Part shown: one piece after another, positions 16,959 to 25,429 of the stretch | Numbering within the stretch: position 1 is the first letter of the stretch | How the letters are laid out: every line of letters begins with the position of its first letter | Notes under the pieces: generated by a model | Told to the model about the DNA's origin: nothing | The model's input: only the letters and a program-made list of their open reading frames with translations | Databases searched by the model: none | DNA from: Sphingomonadales bacterium | GTDB lineage: Bacteria; Pseudomonadota; Alphaproteobacteria; Sphingomonadales; Sphingomonadaceae | NCBI GenBank assembly: GCA_025351405.1 | Contig: JANXVZ010000039.1 | Location: 1 to 41,665 of the forward strand | DNA length: 41,665 bases | Direction of reading: 5' to 3' | Position numbers and translations under genes: made by a program

Positions 16959-17573
16959 GTGGACAGTTTCGAGTTCAACAAGATTGCCGGCTGGGCCCTT
17001 GCCGCAGCTGTGACCTTGCTTGGTGTTTCCATCGGTACGACCATGGCCTTCCGCCCGATCAAGCCTGAAAAGCCCGGCTATGTCGTCGAAGGCGTCGAAG
17101 CCGATGCCAGCGCCACAGCCGGACCGGTTGTCGCCGAAAAGCCGATTGCGTTCTATCTCGCCTCCGCCGATGTCGCCAAGGGTGAAGTCGTCTTCAAGAA
17201 GTGCGGCGCTTGCCACAACAATGAAAAGGGCGGTGCCGCCGGTATCGGGCCAAATCTTTATGGCATCGTCGGCAACGTGCATGATCATGCACCCGGCTTT
17301 GCCTATTCCGACGCGCTGATGGCGATGAAGGGCAAGCCCTGGACGTTCGAGGAACTCAACAAGTGGCTGACCAGCCCCAAGGCCTATGCCGCGGGGACCA
17401 AGATGGCCTTTGCCGGCATATCCAAGCCCGAAGAGCGGGCCAATGTGCTGGCGTACCTCAATTCCAAGAGCGACAGCCCATTGCCCCTGCCGGCCGTGCC
17501 GGCTGAAGCTGCAGCGCCTGCTGCTGCACCGGCTGCAGCACCGGCCGCTGCAGCGCCTGCTCCGGCCAAATGA
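16959..17573 (+). CDS. Membrane-anchored class I cytochrome c (CycM-like)
   Basis: 204 residues from a GTG at 16959, which has GGGAG seven bases before it; an ATG at 16905 lacks a site and adds an unconserved stretch. An uncleaved N-terminal anchor (about 8-30) begins FEFNKIAGWALAAAVTLLGVSIG. The heme attachment motif is Cys82-Gly-Ala-Cys85-His86, and Met149 in TKMAF is the likely sixth heme ligand. This matches the cytochrome c552/CycM type that passes electrons between the bc1 complex and the cytochrome c oxidase. The last roughly 35 residues are Ala/Pro repeats, probably a flexible tail. The heme domain would face the periplasm. Confidence 0.93.
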   Translation: MDSFEFNKIAGWALAAAVTLLGVSIGTTMAFRPIKPEKPGYVVEGVEADASATAGPVVAEKPIAFYLASADVAKGEVVFKKCGACHNNEKGGAAGIGPNLYGIVGNVHDHAPGFAYSDALMAMKGKPWTFEELNKWLTSPKAYAAGTKMAFAGISKPEERANVLAYLNSKSDSPLPLPAVPAEAAAPAAAPAAAPAAAAPAPAK

Positions 17574-17591
17574 CGCCCTGCGCTGCGGGTG

Positions 17592-18461
17592 TTATAGCCC
17601 GTAATGCGCCTTGACGATCGCCCAGCCTTCTTCCGCTGTTTCGACGATGTGGAACAGCTTGAGATCCGAGCGTGCGATCACGCCTTCGTCGGCGAGTGCT
17701 TCGAAATTGACCACCCGGCCCCAGAAGTCGCGGCCGTAGAGCAGGATCGGCAACGCCGCGACCTTGCCGGTCTGCACCAGGGTCAACAATTCGAACATCT
17801 CGTCGAAGGTGCCAAAGCCGCCGGGAAAGACCGCAACAGCCTTGGCGCGCATCAGAAAATGCATCTTGCGCAGCGCAAAATAGTGGAACTGAAAGCTCAG
17901 GCCCGGCGTGACATAGGGGTTGGGCACCTGCTCGAACGGCAAGACGATGTTGAGCCCGACAGACGGTGCGCCAACATCGGCCGCGCCGCGGTTGGCGGCC
18001 TCCATGATCGAAGGGCCGCCCCCCGAACAGACGGTGAAGCAGCGATTGTCACCACTGGCATCCTTGCATGAAACCAGCGCCGCCAGTTCACGCGCGACGT
18101 TGTAATAATGCGATTTGGCCACCAGCCGTTCAGCGATCGCCACCGCTTCCGGCGTCTTGGCGGCATCCATCACCCCCTGTGCCTCCTCAGGCGCCGGGAT
18201 GCGGGCCGAGCCGTAAAAGACGAACATCGAATCGATGCCCGCCTCGCCCAAAGCCAGTTCGGCCTTCAGCAGTTCGAGCTGGAAGCGCACCGGGCGCAGA
18301 TCGTCGCGCAACAGGAAATCGGTGTCCTGGAAGGCCAGTGCATAGGCCGGGTGCTCGGTCTGCGGCACGCTGGTGGGCGCATTGGCGACCTTGGCTTCCT
18401 CACGGGCGGTCGGGAACAACCTGTTGGGGTTGTGGAGCGGGGTTGGGGGCGGGTTCATCAT
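17592..18461 (-). CDS. LOG family protein (TIGR00730-like)
   Basis: 289 residues from the first of two adjacent ATGs (18461, 18458). The LOG (lysine decarboxylase-like) Rossmann fold is shown by SGGGPSIMEAANRGA and the signature PGGFGTFDE beginning at Pro213. LOG proteins are cytokinin riboside 5'-phosphate phosphoribohydrolases or nucleotide hydrolases; bacterial long forms such as this are poorly characterised and may act as AMP nucleosidase-like enzymes. A roughly 45-residue extension precedes the domain. The frame stays open upstream but without conserved sequence. It converges with the cytochrome gene and diverges from the SDR gene. Confidence 0.88.
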   Translation of the reverse strand: MMNPPPTPLHNPNRLFPTAREEAKVANAPTSVPQTEHPAYALAFQDTDFLLRDDLRPVRFQLELLKAELALGEAGIDSMFVFYGSARIPAPEEAQGVMDAAKTPEAVAIAERLVAKSHYYNVARELAALVSCKDASGDNRCFTVCSGGGPSIMEAANRGAADVGAPSVGLNIVLPFEQVPNPYVTPGLSFQFHYFALRKMHFLMRAKAVAVFPGGFGTFDEMFELLTLVQTGKVAALPILLYGRDFWGRVVNFEALADEGVIARSDLKLFHIVETAEEGWAIVKAHYGL

Positions 18462-18583
18462 GGGGCTGCGGCTGTTAGCGGCACGGGCCGCAAAAGTCAC
18501 GCGCGGGTCTCGACAGCATCGCCTCGGCAGCGGAGATGGGGCGCGTTGCGACTGCACAAGCAGCGCGATTCGGGGAGATCGAC

Positions 18584-19342
18584 ATGACAGGCATTTCGCG
18601 CGGGCGTGTGGCCGACAAAGTGGCGCTTATCACCGGTGGCGCGCGCGGCATGGGCGCATCGCATGCACGCCGGCTGGTCGCGGAAGGCGCCCGGGTCGTG
18701 CTGGCCGACATACTCGATACCGAGGGCATGGCGCTGGCCGCCGAACTTGGGACCAGCGCCCGCTATATCCACCTCGATGTCACCAACTCCCAGGAATGGG
18801 CTGCAGCGGTCAGTGATGCCGTCGCCGGCTTCGGCGGGCTCCACATACTCGTCAACAATGCCGGCATCTTTGGTGGTGCGCCGCTGCTGGACCATCCCAT
18901 CGACGTTTGGCAGCGCATCATCGAGATCAACTTGACCGGCACGTTCCTCGGCATCCGTGCCGCACTCCCGGCGATGATTGCGTCGAAGGGCGCCTCGATC
19001 ATCAACATCTCGTCGGTGGCGGGGCTTCGCGGCGCCGGCAGCGTCCACGCCTATGTCGCCTCCAAATTCGGCGTGCGCGGGTTGACGAAATCGGTCGCCA
19101 TCGAGGTGGCCCCCCATGGCATCCGGTGCAATTCCATCCATCCCGGCATCATCGACACACCGATGGCGGCCGGGCTGGAGCCCCATCGCTACGACTATCC
19201 TCTTGGTCGGATGGCGCGGCCTGACGAGGTTTCCAGCATGGTGCTGTATCTCGCCAGCGACGAATCGAGTTACTCGACGGGTAGCGAATTCATCGTCGAT
19301 GGCGGACTGACGATGGGCGGCGTCAGCCCGACGCGGGACTGA
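18584..19342 (+). CDS. Short-chain dehydrogenase/reductase
   Basis: 252 residues, the classical SDR length. The cofactor motif is TGGARGMG at 17-24, followed by NNAG, and the catalytic residues are a serine in INISS (about 144) with Tyr157 and Lys161 in YVASK. Asp in LADILD after the second strand suggests NAD(H) preference. The C-terminal VDGG signature is present. Best general resemblance is to 3-alpha(20-beta)-hydroxysteroid dehydrogenase-like and glucose 1-dehydrogenase-like SDRs; the substrate cannot be told. The ATG at 18584 has GGGGAG six bases before it, so upstream in-frame starts are rejected. Confidence 0.92.
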   Translation: MTGISRGRVADKVALITGGARGMGASHARRLVAEGARVVLADILDTEGMALAAELGTSARYIHLDVTNSQEWAAAVSDAVAGFGGLHILVNNAGIFGGAPLLDHPIDVWQRIIEINLTGTFLGIRAALPAMIASKGASIINISSVAGLRGAGSVHAYVASKFGVRGLTKSVAIEVAPHGIRCNSIHPGIIDTPMAAGLEPHRYDYPLGRMARPDEVSSMVLYLASDESSYSTGSEFIVDGGLTMGGVSPTRD

Positions 19343-19359
19343 GGCAAGCCGCCCGCGTC

Positions 19360-19884
19360 CTATTTGGTGCCATCCAGGCTCGGCTCCTGCGGCTCGGTGA
19401 CATCGGTGTCGCGGACCCAGCCTTCGTTCTCCAGCACCAGCCGCTGCACTGCGACTGAGGTGATGTTGGCGTCGAGATCGGGGAGAGCCTCGAAGGCCGA
19501 TGGCCAGCAGCGCAGCAGCTTGTAGGCGAGCACCACCTGCCCTGCCTCGTTATACAGTTCGAGAACGACATCCTTGCGGAAGTCCCTCAGCGAAACCTCG
19601 GCACCTAGCCCCGCGCCGAGGTTCCAGACCTTGTTGGCCCAGTCCTCGAAGGCGGGATCATGGGTGACGCCGCGCTCCAGCGTTATGGCGTCATATTGCG
19701 TTCGCCCCGGAGATTTGCGCGACGTCGAAGGGTCGCCGCCCTCGCGGTGGTTGACGACCTCGGTGCTGCGCTTGAGCGCGCTCACCTTCGAGATGCCGGC
19801 GACATAGCGGCCATCCCACTTTACCCGAAACTTGAAGTTCTTGTACGGATCGAACCGCGTCGCGTTGACGGTGAACTCGGCCAT
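19360..19884 (-). CDS. Contractile-tail tube protein (TIGR02241/gp19-like), orphan
   Basis: 174 residues. The sequence DPYKNFKFRVKWDGRYVAGI, REGGDPSTSRKSPGRTQYD, TLERGVTHD and FEDWANKVWN is the signature of the phage T4 gp19-like tail-region family that forms inner tubes in extracellular contractile injection systems and related phage tails. The late LPDLDANITSVAVQRLVLENEGW block is also typical. The start ATG at 19884 is supported by GGAGGG six bases before it. No sheath, baseplate, LysM, AAA or tail-tip gene is visible on either side: neighbours are an SDR oxidoreductase and serC. It may be a lone remnant, or a member of a scattered system elsewhere. Confidence 0.85.
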   Translation of the reverse strand: MAEFTVNATRFDPYKNFKFRVKWDGRYVAGISKVSALKRSTEVVNHREGGDPSTSRKSPGRTQYDAITLERGVTHDPAFEDWANKVWNLGAGLGAEVSLRDFRKDVVLELYNEAGQVVLAYKLLRCWPSAFEALPDLDANITSVAVQRLVLENEGWVRDTDVTEPQEPSLDGTK

Positions 19885-19982
19885 TGCAGTCCCTCCCGGT
19901 TTGGATTGGGACAGCCAATCTACCGCGATTTTCGTGGCGCTGCGACAGCCTTGACCAAATGCCCCTGCCGGCGAAACGCTGC

Positions 19983-20010
19983 TTGACGCCTCGCGCCACC
20001 TCTCTATGAG
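19983..20010 (+). promoter_or_regulatory. Candidate promoter of the serC-serA operon
   Basis: TTGACG at 19983-19988 and TATGAG at 20005-20010 are 16 bases apart. Transcription would start near 20017 and run straight into the structured leader before serC. The fit to the alphaproteobacterial housekeeping consensus is good, but it is a pattern match. Confidence 0.5.
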
Positions 20011-20011
20011 C

Positions 20012-20061
20012 GGCGGCGGGCCACGCCGCCCCAACGCGGCGCGAGCTCTCTGTGAGGAGAG
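20012..20061 (+). ncRNA. Structured serC leader, candidate serC-motif RNA
   Basis: Two hairpins lie directly before serC. The first is a perfect 7-bp stem, GGCGGCG (20012-20018) with CGCCGCC (20024-20030), closing a GGCCA loop. The second pairs CTCTC (20046-20050) with GAGAG (20057-20061) and so covers the Shine-Dalgarno GGAGAG. A conserved serC leader motif is known from the 5' regions of alphaproteobacterial serC-serA operons; this leader has the right place and shape, but I compared it from memory and did not run a covariance model. Its ligand or mechanism is not known. A switch that frees the ribosome site is the simplest reading. Confidence 0.5.
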
Positions 20062-20064
20062 AAT

Positions 20065-21192
20065 ATGACTGACCGACCTACCGCTCTGCCGGCACGCGCG
20101 CATTTTTCGTCCGGGCCCTGTGCGAAACGACCGGGCTGGGATGCCGCCGCCCTACCGACCAAATCGCTCGGCCGCTCGCATCGTTCGAAGATCGGCAAGG
20201 CACGCCTGGCGCTCGCGATCGACATGACCCGCGAAATCCTCGGCCTCCCCTCCACCCACCGTATCGGCATCGTGCCGGCATCCGACACCGGCGCCTATGA
20301 GATGGCGATGTGGTCATTGCTTGGCGCCCGCCCCGCGACGATGATCGCATGGGAAAGCTTTGGCGAAGGCTGGGTGACCGATGCAGTCAAGCAGTTGAAG
20401 ATCGATTGCGACACGGTCATCGCCCCCTATGGCGAGCTGCCCGATCTGACCCGCATCGACCAGAATCGCGACATCTGTTTTACCTGGAACGGCACCACCT
20501 CGGGCGTTCGTGTTCCCAATGGCGAATGGATCCGTGACGATCGCGAGGGGCTGAACCTTGTCGATGCGACATCGGGCGTGTTCGCGCAGGACATCCCGTG
20601 GGACAAGGTCGATGTGCTGACCTACAGCTGGCAGAAGGTGCTTGGCGGCGAAGGCGGTCATGGCGTCATCATCCTTGGGCCACGCGCCGTCGAACGCCTC
20701 GAAAGCTATACCCCGGCCTGGCCGTTGCCGAAGATTTTCCGGCTGACATCCAAGGGCAAGCTCATCGAGGGCATTTTTTCGGGCGAGACGATCAACACGC
20801 CGTCGATGCTGGCGGTCGAGGACTATATCGACGCGCTGGAATGGTCGAAGTCGATCGGCGGCCTGAACGAACTAATGGCGCGGGCCGATGGCAACGCCGC
20901 CGCACTCAATCGTTGGGTCGAAGCGACGCCGTGGATCGAAAATCTCGCCAAGGTGCCGGCAACGCGCTCCAATACCAGCGTCTGCCTGACCCTGCCGGGT
21001 GCCGACGAATCGGTGCCAAAGGCGATCGCGTCCCTGCTCGAAAAGGAGGGCGCAGCCTTCGATATCGGCGGCTATCGCGATGCGCCTCCCGGCCTGCGGA
21101 TCTGGTGTGGTGCGACGGTCGACACCGCCGATATCGTGGCGCTGACGCACTGGCTCGACTGGGCCCATGCGCAGGTCACAGCCACCGCCTAG
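20065..21192 (+). CDS. serC: Phosphoserine aminotransferase
   Basis: 375 residues, the alphaproteobacterial (Methanosarcina-like) SerC type. It transaminates 3-phosphohydroxypyruvate to phosphoserine with glutamate. The PLP lysine is Lys191 in SWQKVLGGEG; ASDTGAYEMAMW and NGTTSGVRVPNG line the cofactor site, and NTPSMLAVEDY is a further family block. The start ATG follows a strong AGGAGA site inside the leader hairpin. serA, the preceding step of the pathway, lies 117 bases downstream on the same strand, so the two form the serine-synthesis operon. Confidence 0.97.
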   Translation: MTDRPTALPARAHFSSGPCAKRPGWDAAALPTKSLGRSHRSKIGKARLALAIDMTREILGLPSTHRIGIVPASDTGAYEMAMWSLLGARPATMIAWESFGEGWVTDAVKQLKIDCDTVIAPYGELPDLTRIDQNRDICFTWNGTTSGVRVPNGEWIRDDREGLNLVDATSGVFAQDIPWDKVDVLTYSWQKVLGGEGGHGVIILGPRAVERLESYTPAWPLPKIFRLTSKGKLIEGIFSGETINTPSMLAVEDYIDALEWSKSIGGLNELMARADGNAAALNRWVEATPWIENLAKVPATRSNTSVCLTLPGADESVPKAIASLLEKEGAAFDIGGYRDAPPGLRIWCGATVDTADIVALTHWLDWAHAQVTATA

Positions 21193-21267
21193 CCGCCGGC
21201 CATATCCGGCCCCGAGCTGGAAACCCGGTCGCGTCGAATGCCGATTTTACCCGCCCTTACCGGGTGG

Positions 21268-21288
21268 ATGCCGGACCGGGTCCGGCAT
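21268..21288. repeat. REP-like palindrome between serC and serA
   Basis: ATGCCGGACC (21268-21277) and GGTCCGGCAT (21279-21288) are perfect inverted arms around one G; as RNA it would form an 8-bp stem with a CCGGG loop. Such GC-rich palindromes followed by GACG are common scattered intergenic repeats in alphaproteobacteria. It ends 21 bases before the serA ATG, just ahead of the AAGGA ribosome site. It could modulate the serC to serA ratio or stabilise the upstream mRNA. Only one copy was noticed in this window. Confidence 0.6.
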
Positions 21289-21309
21289 GACGAATTAAAG
21301 GAACAGACC

Positions 21310-22887
21310 ATGCCCAAAGTCCTCATTTCCGATCAGATGTCTCCCAAGGCCGCCGAAATCTTTCGTGCCCGCGGCATCGAGGTCGATGAAATTACCGGCC
21401 TCAGCAAGGATGAACTAATCAAGATCATCGGCAATTACGATGGTCTTGCGGTGCGCAGCGCAACCAAGGCCACGAAGGACGTCATCGCCGCCGGTTCCAA
21501 CCTGAAGGTCATCGGCCGCGCCGGCATCGGCGTCGACAATGTCGATATTCCGGCGGCTTCGGCACGCGGCGTCGTTGTCATGAACACGCCCTTCGGCAAT
21601 TCGATCACCACTGCCGAGCACGCCATCGCGCTCATGTTCGCCCTCGCCCGCCAGCTCCCCGAGGCCGATGCGAGCACCCAGGCCGGCAAGTGGGAGAAGA
21701 ACCGCTTCATGGGGGTCGAACTGACCGGCAAGACCCTGGGCCTCATCGGTGCCGGCAATATCGGCAGCATCGTCGCCGATCGCGCCCTCGGACTGAAGAT
21801 GAAGGTCATTGCCTATGACCCCTTCCTGACCGTGGAACGCGCCGAGCATATCGGTATCGAAAAGGTGACGCTCGACGAGTTGCTGGCGCGCGCCGATTTC
21901 ATCACGCTGCATACGCCGCTGACCGATAGCACCCGCAATATCCTGTCGGCAGAGAATCTCGCGAAAACCCGCAAGGGCGTGCGTATCATCAACTGCGCGC
22001 GCGGCGGCCTTATCGACGAAGTGGCGCTGAAGGCCGGGCTCGACAGCGGCCATATCGGCGGCGCGGCTCTCGATGTGTTCGTCGAGGAACCCGCCAAGGC
22101 CTCGCCGCTGTTCGGCACCCCCAACTTCGTCTCGACACCGCATCTTGGCGCATCGACCGACGAAGCCCAGGTCAATGTCGCCATCCAGGTTGCCGAGCAG
22201 ATGTCCGACTTCCTGCTATCGGGCGGCGTCACCAATGCGCTCAACGTGCCGTCGCTCAGCGCCGAGGAAGCACCGCGCCTGCGACCCTACATGCAGCTCG
22301 CCGAGCGGCTTGGTGCACTGGTTGGCCAGCTCGTTACCGATGGCATCCAGGCCGTTACCGTCGAAGTCGAGGGGGCGGCCGCCGAGCTCAACATCAAGCC
22401 GATCACCGCCGCCGTGCTCGCGGGGTTGATGCGGACGCATTCGGACACCGTCAACATGGTCAACGCACCATATCTGGCGCGCGAACGCGATATCGAGATT
22501 GCCGAAGTCCGCCACGAGCGCGAGACCGACTATCATACGTTGGTGCGCGTCACCGTCCGCACGCCGGATGGCGAACGGTCCGTTGCCGGCACCCTGTTCG
22601 GCATGACCAAGCCGCGACTGGTGGAGATTTTCGGCATCAAGGTCGAGGCCGATCTCGCGGGACGGATGTTGTTCATCATCAACGAGGACAAGCCGGGGTT
22701 CATCGGTCGCCTCGGCTCGGCCCTCGGTGAAGCGCAGGTCAACATCGGCACCTTCCATCTCGGTCGCCGCGATTCCGGCGGTGAGGCGGTCCTGTTGCTG
22801 TCGGTCGACGAGGCAATTCCCGACCCGTTGCTTGTGGCGCTGTGCCGCTTGCCAGGTGTCAAGACCGTCAAGGCACTGACCTTCTAG
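21310..22887 (+). CDS. serA: D-3-phosphoglycerate dehydrogenase
   Basis: 525 residues, the long form with an intervening substrate-binding (ASB) domain and a C-terminal ACT domain (from about residue 455, with INEDKPGFIGRLG). It oxidises 3-phosphoglycerate to 3-phosphohydroxypyruvate, the first step of serine synthesis. The NAD motif is GAGNIG at 147-152, ARGGLIDE follows, and the catalytic histidine is His278 in TPHLGAST. ACT domains usually bind serine for feedback inhibition. The ATG at 21310 is preceded by AAAGGAAC; an upstream in-frame ATG at 21238 reads through the palindrome and is rejected. Confidence 0.97.
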   Translation: MPKVLISDQMSPKAAEIFRARGIEVDEITGLSKDELIKIIGNYDGLAVRSATKATKDVIAAGSNLKVIGRAGIGVDNVDIPAASARGVVVMNTPFGNSITTAEHAIALMFALARQLPEADASTQAGKWEKNRFMGVELTGKTLGLIGAGNIGSIVADRALGLKMKVIAYDPFLTVERAEHIGIEKVTLDELLARADFITLHTPLTDSTRNILSAENLAKTRKGVRIINCARGGLIDEVALKAGLDSGHIGGAALDVFVEEPAKASPLFGTPNFVSTPHLGASTDEAQVNVAIQVAEQMSDFLLSGGVTNALNVPSLSAEEAPRLRPYMQLAERLGALVGQLVTDGIQAVTVEVEGAAAELNIKPITAAVLAGLMRTHSDTVNMVNAPYLARERDIEIAEVRHERETDYHTLVRVTVRTPDGERSVAGTLFGMTKPRLVEIFGIKVEADLAGRMLFIINEDKPGFIGRLGSALGEAQVNIGTFHLGRRDSGGEAVLLLSVDEAIPDPLLVALCRLPGVKTVKALTF

Positions 22888-22902
22888 ATTGCCGGCCAGA
22901 GG

Positions 22903-22936
22903 GCAAATCCGCTCCCGCTTGCAGGGGCGGGTTTGC
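22903..22936 (+). terminator. Terminator-like hairpin after serA
   Basis: GCAAATCCGCTCC (22903-22915) pairs with GGGGCGGGTTTGC (22924-22936) over 13 positions, three of them G-U, with an 8-base loop. It starts 16 bases after the serA stop. No clear U-run follows (TGTCTCCCC), so it may be a weak or Rho-assisted terminator, or an mRNA-stabilising stem. Confidence 0.55.
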
Positions 22937-22962
22937 TGTCTCCCCTTCCGCGCCGGACCGGC

Positions 22963-22968
22963 TATAGG
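22963..22968 (+). promoter_or_regulatory. Candidate -10 box giving a nearly leaderless hisZ mRNA
   Basis: TATAGG lies only 7 bases before the hisZ ATG, and no Shine-Dalgarno sequence is visible. A start site at about 22975-22976 would give a leaderless transcript. No convincing -35 box was found at the right spacing, so this is only suggestive. Confidence 0.3.
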
Positions 22969-22975
22969 TGCCAGC

Positions 22976-24145
22976 ATGATTCCACCCGGTCTCCTTCCCG
23001 AAGGCCTGCGCGACCGCCTCCCCCCGGAGGCGGAAGCCGCATCCGTACTTGTCCGCGCCCTCACCGATCGCTTTGCGGCCTGGGGCTATGAACGCGTCCA
23101 GCCGCCGCTGGTCGAATATGAGGAAAGCCTCGGCGCCCGGCTGTTCGGATCGCAGCGCCGCGACCTGCTGCGCTTCACCGATCCCGTCTCGCAGCACACG
23201 CTGGCGCTGCGTTCGGACATGACCGGCCAGGTCGGCCGGATCGCCGTAACGCGCCTCGCCGATCTCGCTCGCCCGCTGCGCCTCAGCTATGCCGGCCGGG
23301 TATTGCGGGTGCGCGGCAGCCAGCTCAGCCCCGAACGTGAAAGCCTGCAGGCCGGCGCCGAATTGATCGGCAGTGACAGCGTCGCCGCCGCCAGCGAAGT
23401 CATCGCGCTGGCCCTTGAGGCGCTGGCTGCGACCGGGCTGCAGCAGCTCAGCATCGACATCACCCTGCCGACCATTGTCGTCGACCTGGTGGCGGCTGGC
23501 TGGCCGCTGGGCCGCGCCAGCCTTGCCGAAGTGCAGGCGCTGCTCGACGGCAAGGATATCGGCGGGCTTGCCGAACTGGGCGCTTCGGCGTTCGAGCCGT
23601 TGATCGCCGCCGCCGGCCCCGCCGAGGCCGCGCTTGCCCGCCTCGCCGCATTGCCGCTGCCCGCTGCGGTGCGGGCCCGGGTCGATGCCATCGCCGGCAT
23701 CGTCGCCACGATCGAAGGCGTTGCCGTCACCCTCGATCCGACCGAGCGCCACGGCTTCGAATACCAGACCTGGATCGGCTTTTCGCTGTTCGGCGCCGGC
23801 CATGTCGGCGAAGTCGGCCGCGGCGGCGCCTATCGCGTCATGCGCCCCACTGGCGCTGATGCTGGCGGCGACGAGGCCGCAGTCGGCTTCTCGCTCTATG
23901 TCGACGGGCTGGTCGATGCCGGGCTGGGCATCGCGCCCGGGCGACGGTTGTTCCTGCCACTCGGCACCCCGCCCGCGACAGCCCGCCGGCTGCGCGCCGA
24001 AGGCTGGGCAACAGTGGCCGGCCTCGACGCCGATGCCGACCCGCTGGCCCTTCGCTGCACGCATCGCTTCGACGGCACCGACGCCCTCAGCCTCCCTGAC
24101 CGGGAGCGGGCAATCAAGGAAGACAAATGCCCAACGTTACCGTGA
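22976..24145 (+). CDS. hisZ: ATP phosphoribosyltransferase regulatory subunit
   Basis: 389 residues, a class II histidyl-tRNA synthetase-like protein lacking the anticodon-binding domain and true aminoacylation motifs. Family blocks include [44 protein letters not shown] and [11 protein letters not shown]. HisZ works with the short HisG to start histidine synthesis and carries the histidine feedback site; hisG is not in this window. The ATG at 22976 gives the normal N-terminus [19 protein letters not shown]; an upstream extension is read from the hairpin and is rejected. The 3' end overlaps purA by 19 bases. The hisZ-purA pairing recurs in sphingomonads as I recall it. Confidence 0.93.
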   Translation: MIPPGLLPEGLRDRLPPEAEAASVLVRALTDRFAAWGYERVQPPLVEYEESLGARLFGSQRRDLLRFTDPVSQHTLALRSDMTGQVGRIAVTRLADLARPLRLSYAGRVLRVRGSQLSPERESLQAGAELIGSDSVAAASEVIALALEALAATGLQQLSIDITLPTIVVDLVAAGWPLGRASLAEVQALLDGKDIGGLAELGASAFEPLIAAAGPAEAALARLAALPLPAAVRARVDAIAGIVATIEGVAVTLDPTERHGFEYQTWIGFSLFGAGHVGEVGRGGAYRVMRPTGADAGGDEAAVGFSLYVDGLVDAGLGIAPGRRLFLPLGTPPATARRLRAEGWATVAGLDADADPLALRCTHRFDGTDALSLPDRERAIKEDKCPTLP

Positions 24146-25416
24146 TCGGCGCCCAGTGGGGCGATGAAGGCAAAGGCAAGATCGTCGACTGGCTGAGCGA
24201 GCGCGCCGACGTTGTGGTGCGTTTTCAGGGCGGTCACAACGCCGGCCATACGCTCGTCGTCGGCAACCAGACCTACAAGCTGAGCCTGTTGCCCAGCGGC
24301 ATCGTGCGCGGCACGCTCAGCATCATCGGCAACGGCGTTGTCTTCGATCCCTGGCATTTTCGCGACGAGGTCGCGCGCATCAGCGGCATGGGCGTCGCCA
24401 TTACCCCGGACAACCTGCAGATCGCCGAGCAATGCCCGCTGATCCTGCCGTTGCACCGCGAGCTCGACGGCGCCCGCGAGGATGCGTCCGGCGCCGGCAA
24501 GATCGGCACCACCCGGCGCGGCATCGGCCCCGCCTATGAGGACAAGGCCGGCCGCCGCGCGCTGAGGGTTTGCGATCTCGCGCACCTTGACGAGATCGGG
24601 CCGCAACTCGACCGGCTTCTGGCCCATCACAACGCGCTGCGCTCCGGCTTCGGCATCGCGCCGGTCGATCGCGAAGGACTGATCGCACAATTGACCGAGA
24701 TCGCGCCTTCGGTGCTGCCTTTCGTCCGGCCGGTCTGGACAACGCTTCGCGACGCCAAGGCCAATCGCAAGCGCATATTGTTCGAGGGCGCCCAGGGCGT
24801 GCTCCTCGACGTCGATCATGGCACTTACCCCTTCGTCACCAGCTCGAACGTCGTCGCCGGCCAGGCCGCGGCGGGAAGCGGCATGGGGCCGAACGCCACG
24901 GGCTATGTGCTGGGGATCGTCAAGGCCTACACCACCCGGGTGGGCTCCGGGCCTTTCCCGACCGAGCTTTCCGATGCAACAGGCGAAAAGCTCGGCCAGC
25001 GCGGCCATGAATTCGGCACCGTCACCGGGCGCAAGCGCCGGTGCGGCTGGTTCGACGCCGTCCTCGTTCGCCAGGCCATCGCGGTATCGGGCGTTGCGGG
25101 CATGGCATTGACGAAGCTGGACGTGCTCGATGGCTTTGAAACACTGCACATCTGCACCGGCTATACGCTCGACGGCCGCACCCTCGATCACTTTCCGGCA
25201 CATGCCAGCGACCAGGCCCGGGTCATGCCGATCTATGAGTCGTTCGAAGGCTGGAGTGAATCGACCGCCGGAGCCCGGCGCTGGGCGGACCTGCCGGCAC
25301 AGGCGATCAAGTATATCCGGCGCATCGAGGAGCTGACGGAATGCCCGGTTGCCCTGGTGAGCACCTCGCCCGAACGCGACGACACGATATTGGTGCGTGA
25401 CCCTTTCATGGACTAG
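24127..25416 (+). CDS. purA: Adenylosuccinate synthetase
   Basis: 429 residues, full length. It joins IMP and aspartate using GTP to make adenylosuccinate on the path to AMP. Catalytic Asp13 lies in QWGDEGKGK and His41 in GGHNAGHT, matching E. coli numbering. [16 protein letters not shown] and [19 protein letters not shown] are further signatures. The start overlaps the hisZ end by 19 bases, so its translation may depend on hisZ. Histidine synthesis consumes ATP and releases AICAR back to purine synthesis, which makes co-expression sensible (inference). Confidence 0.97.
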   Translation: MPNVTVIGAQWGDEGKGKIVDWLSERADVVVRFQGGHNAGHTLVVGNQTYKLSLLPSGIVRGTLSIIGNGVVFDPWHFRDEVARISGMGVAITPDNLQIAEQCPLILPLHRELDGAREDASGAGKIGTTRRGIGPAYEDKAGRRALRVCDLAHLDEIGPQLDRLLAHHNALRSGFGIAPVDREGLIAQLTEIAPSVLPFVRPVWTTLRDAKANRKRILFEGAQGVLLDVDHGTYPFVTSSNVVAGQAAAGSGMGPNATGYVLGIVKAYTTRVGSGPFPTELSDATGEKLGQRGHEFGTVTGRKRRCGWFDAVLVRQAIAVSGVAGMALTKLDVLDGFETLHICTGYTLDGRTLDHFPAHASDQARVMPIYESFEGWSESTAGARRWADLPAQAIKYIRRIEELTECPVALVSTSPERDDTILVRDPFMD

Positions 25417-25429
25417 GAAGGGCACCACC

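Noticed and set aside
19360-21192. Prophage remnant around the tail tube gene
   Set aside because: No other phage gene flanks it; both neighbours are ordinary metabolic genes with matching composition.
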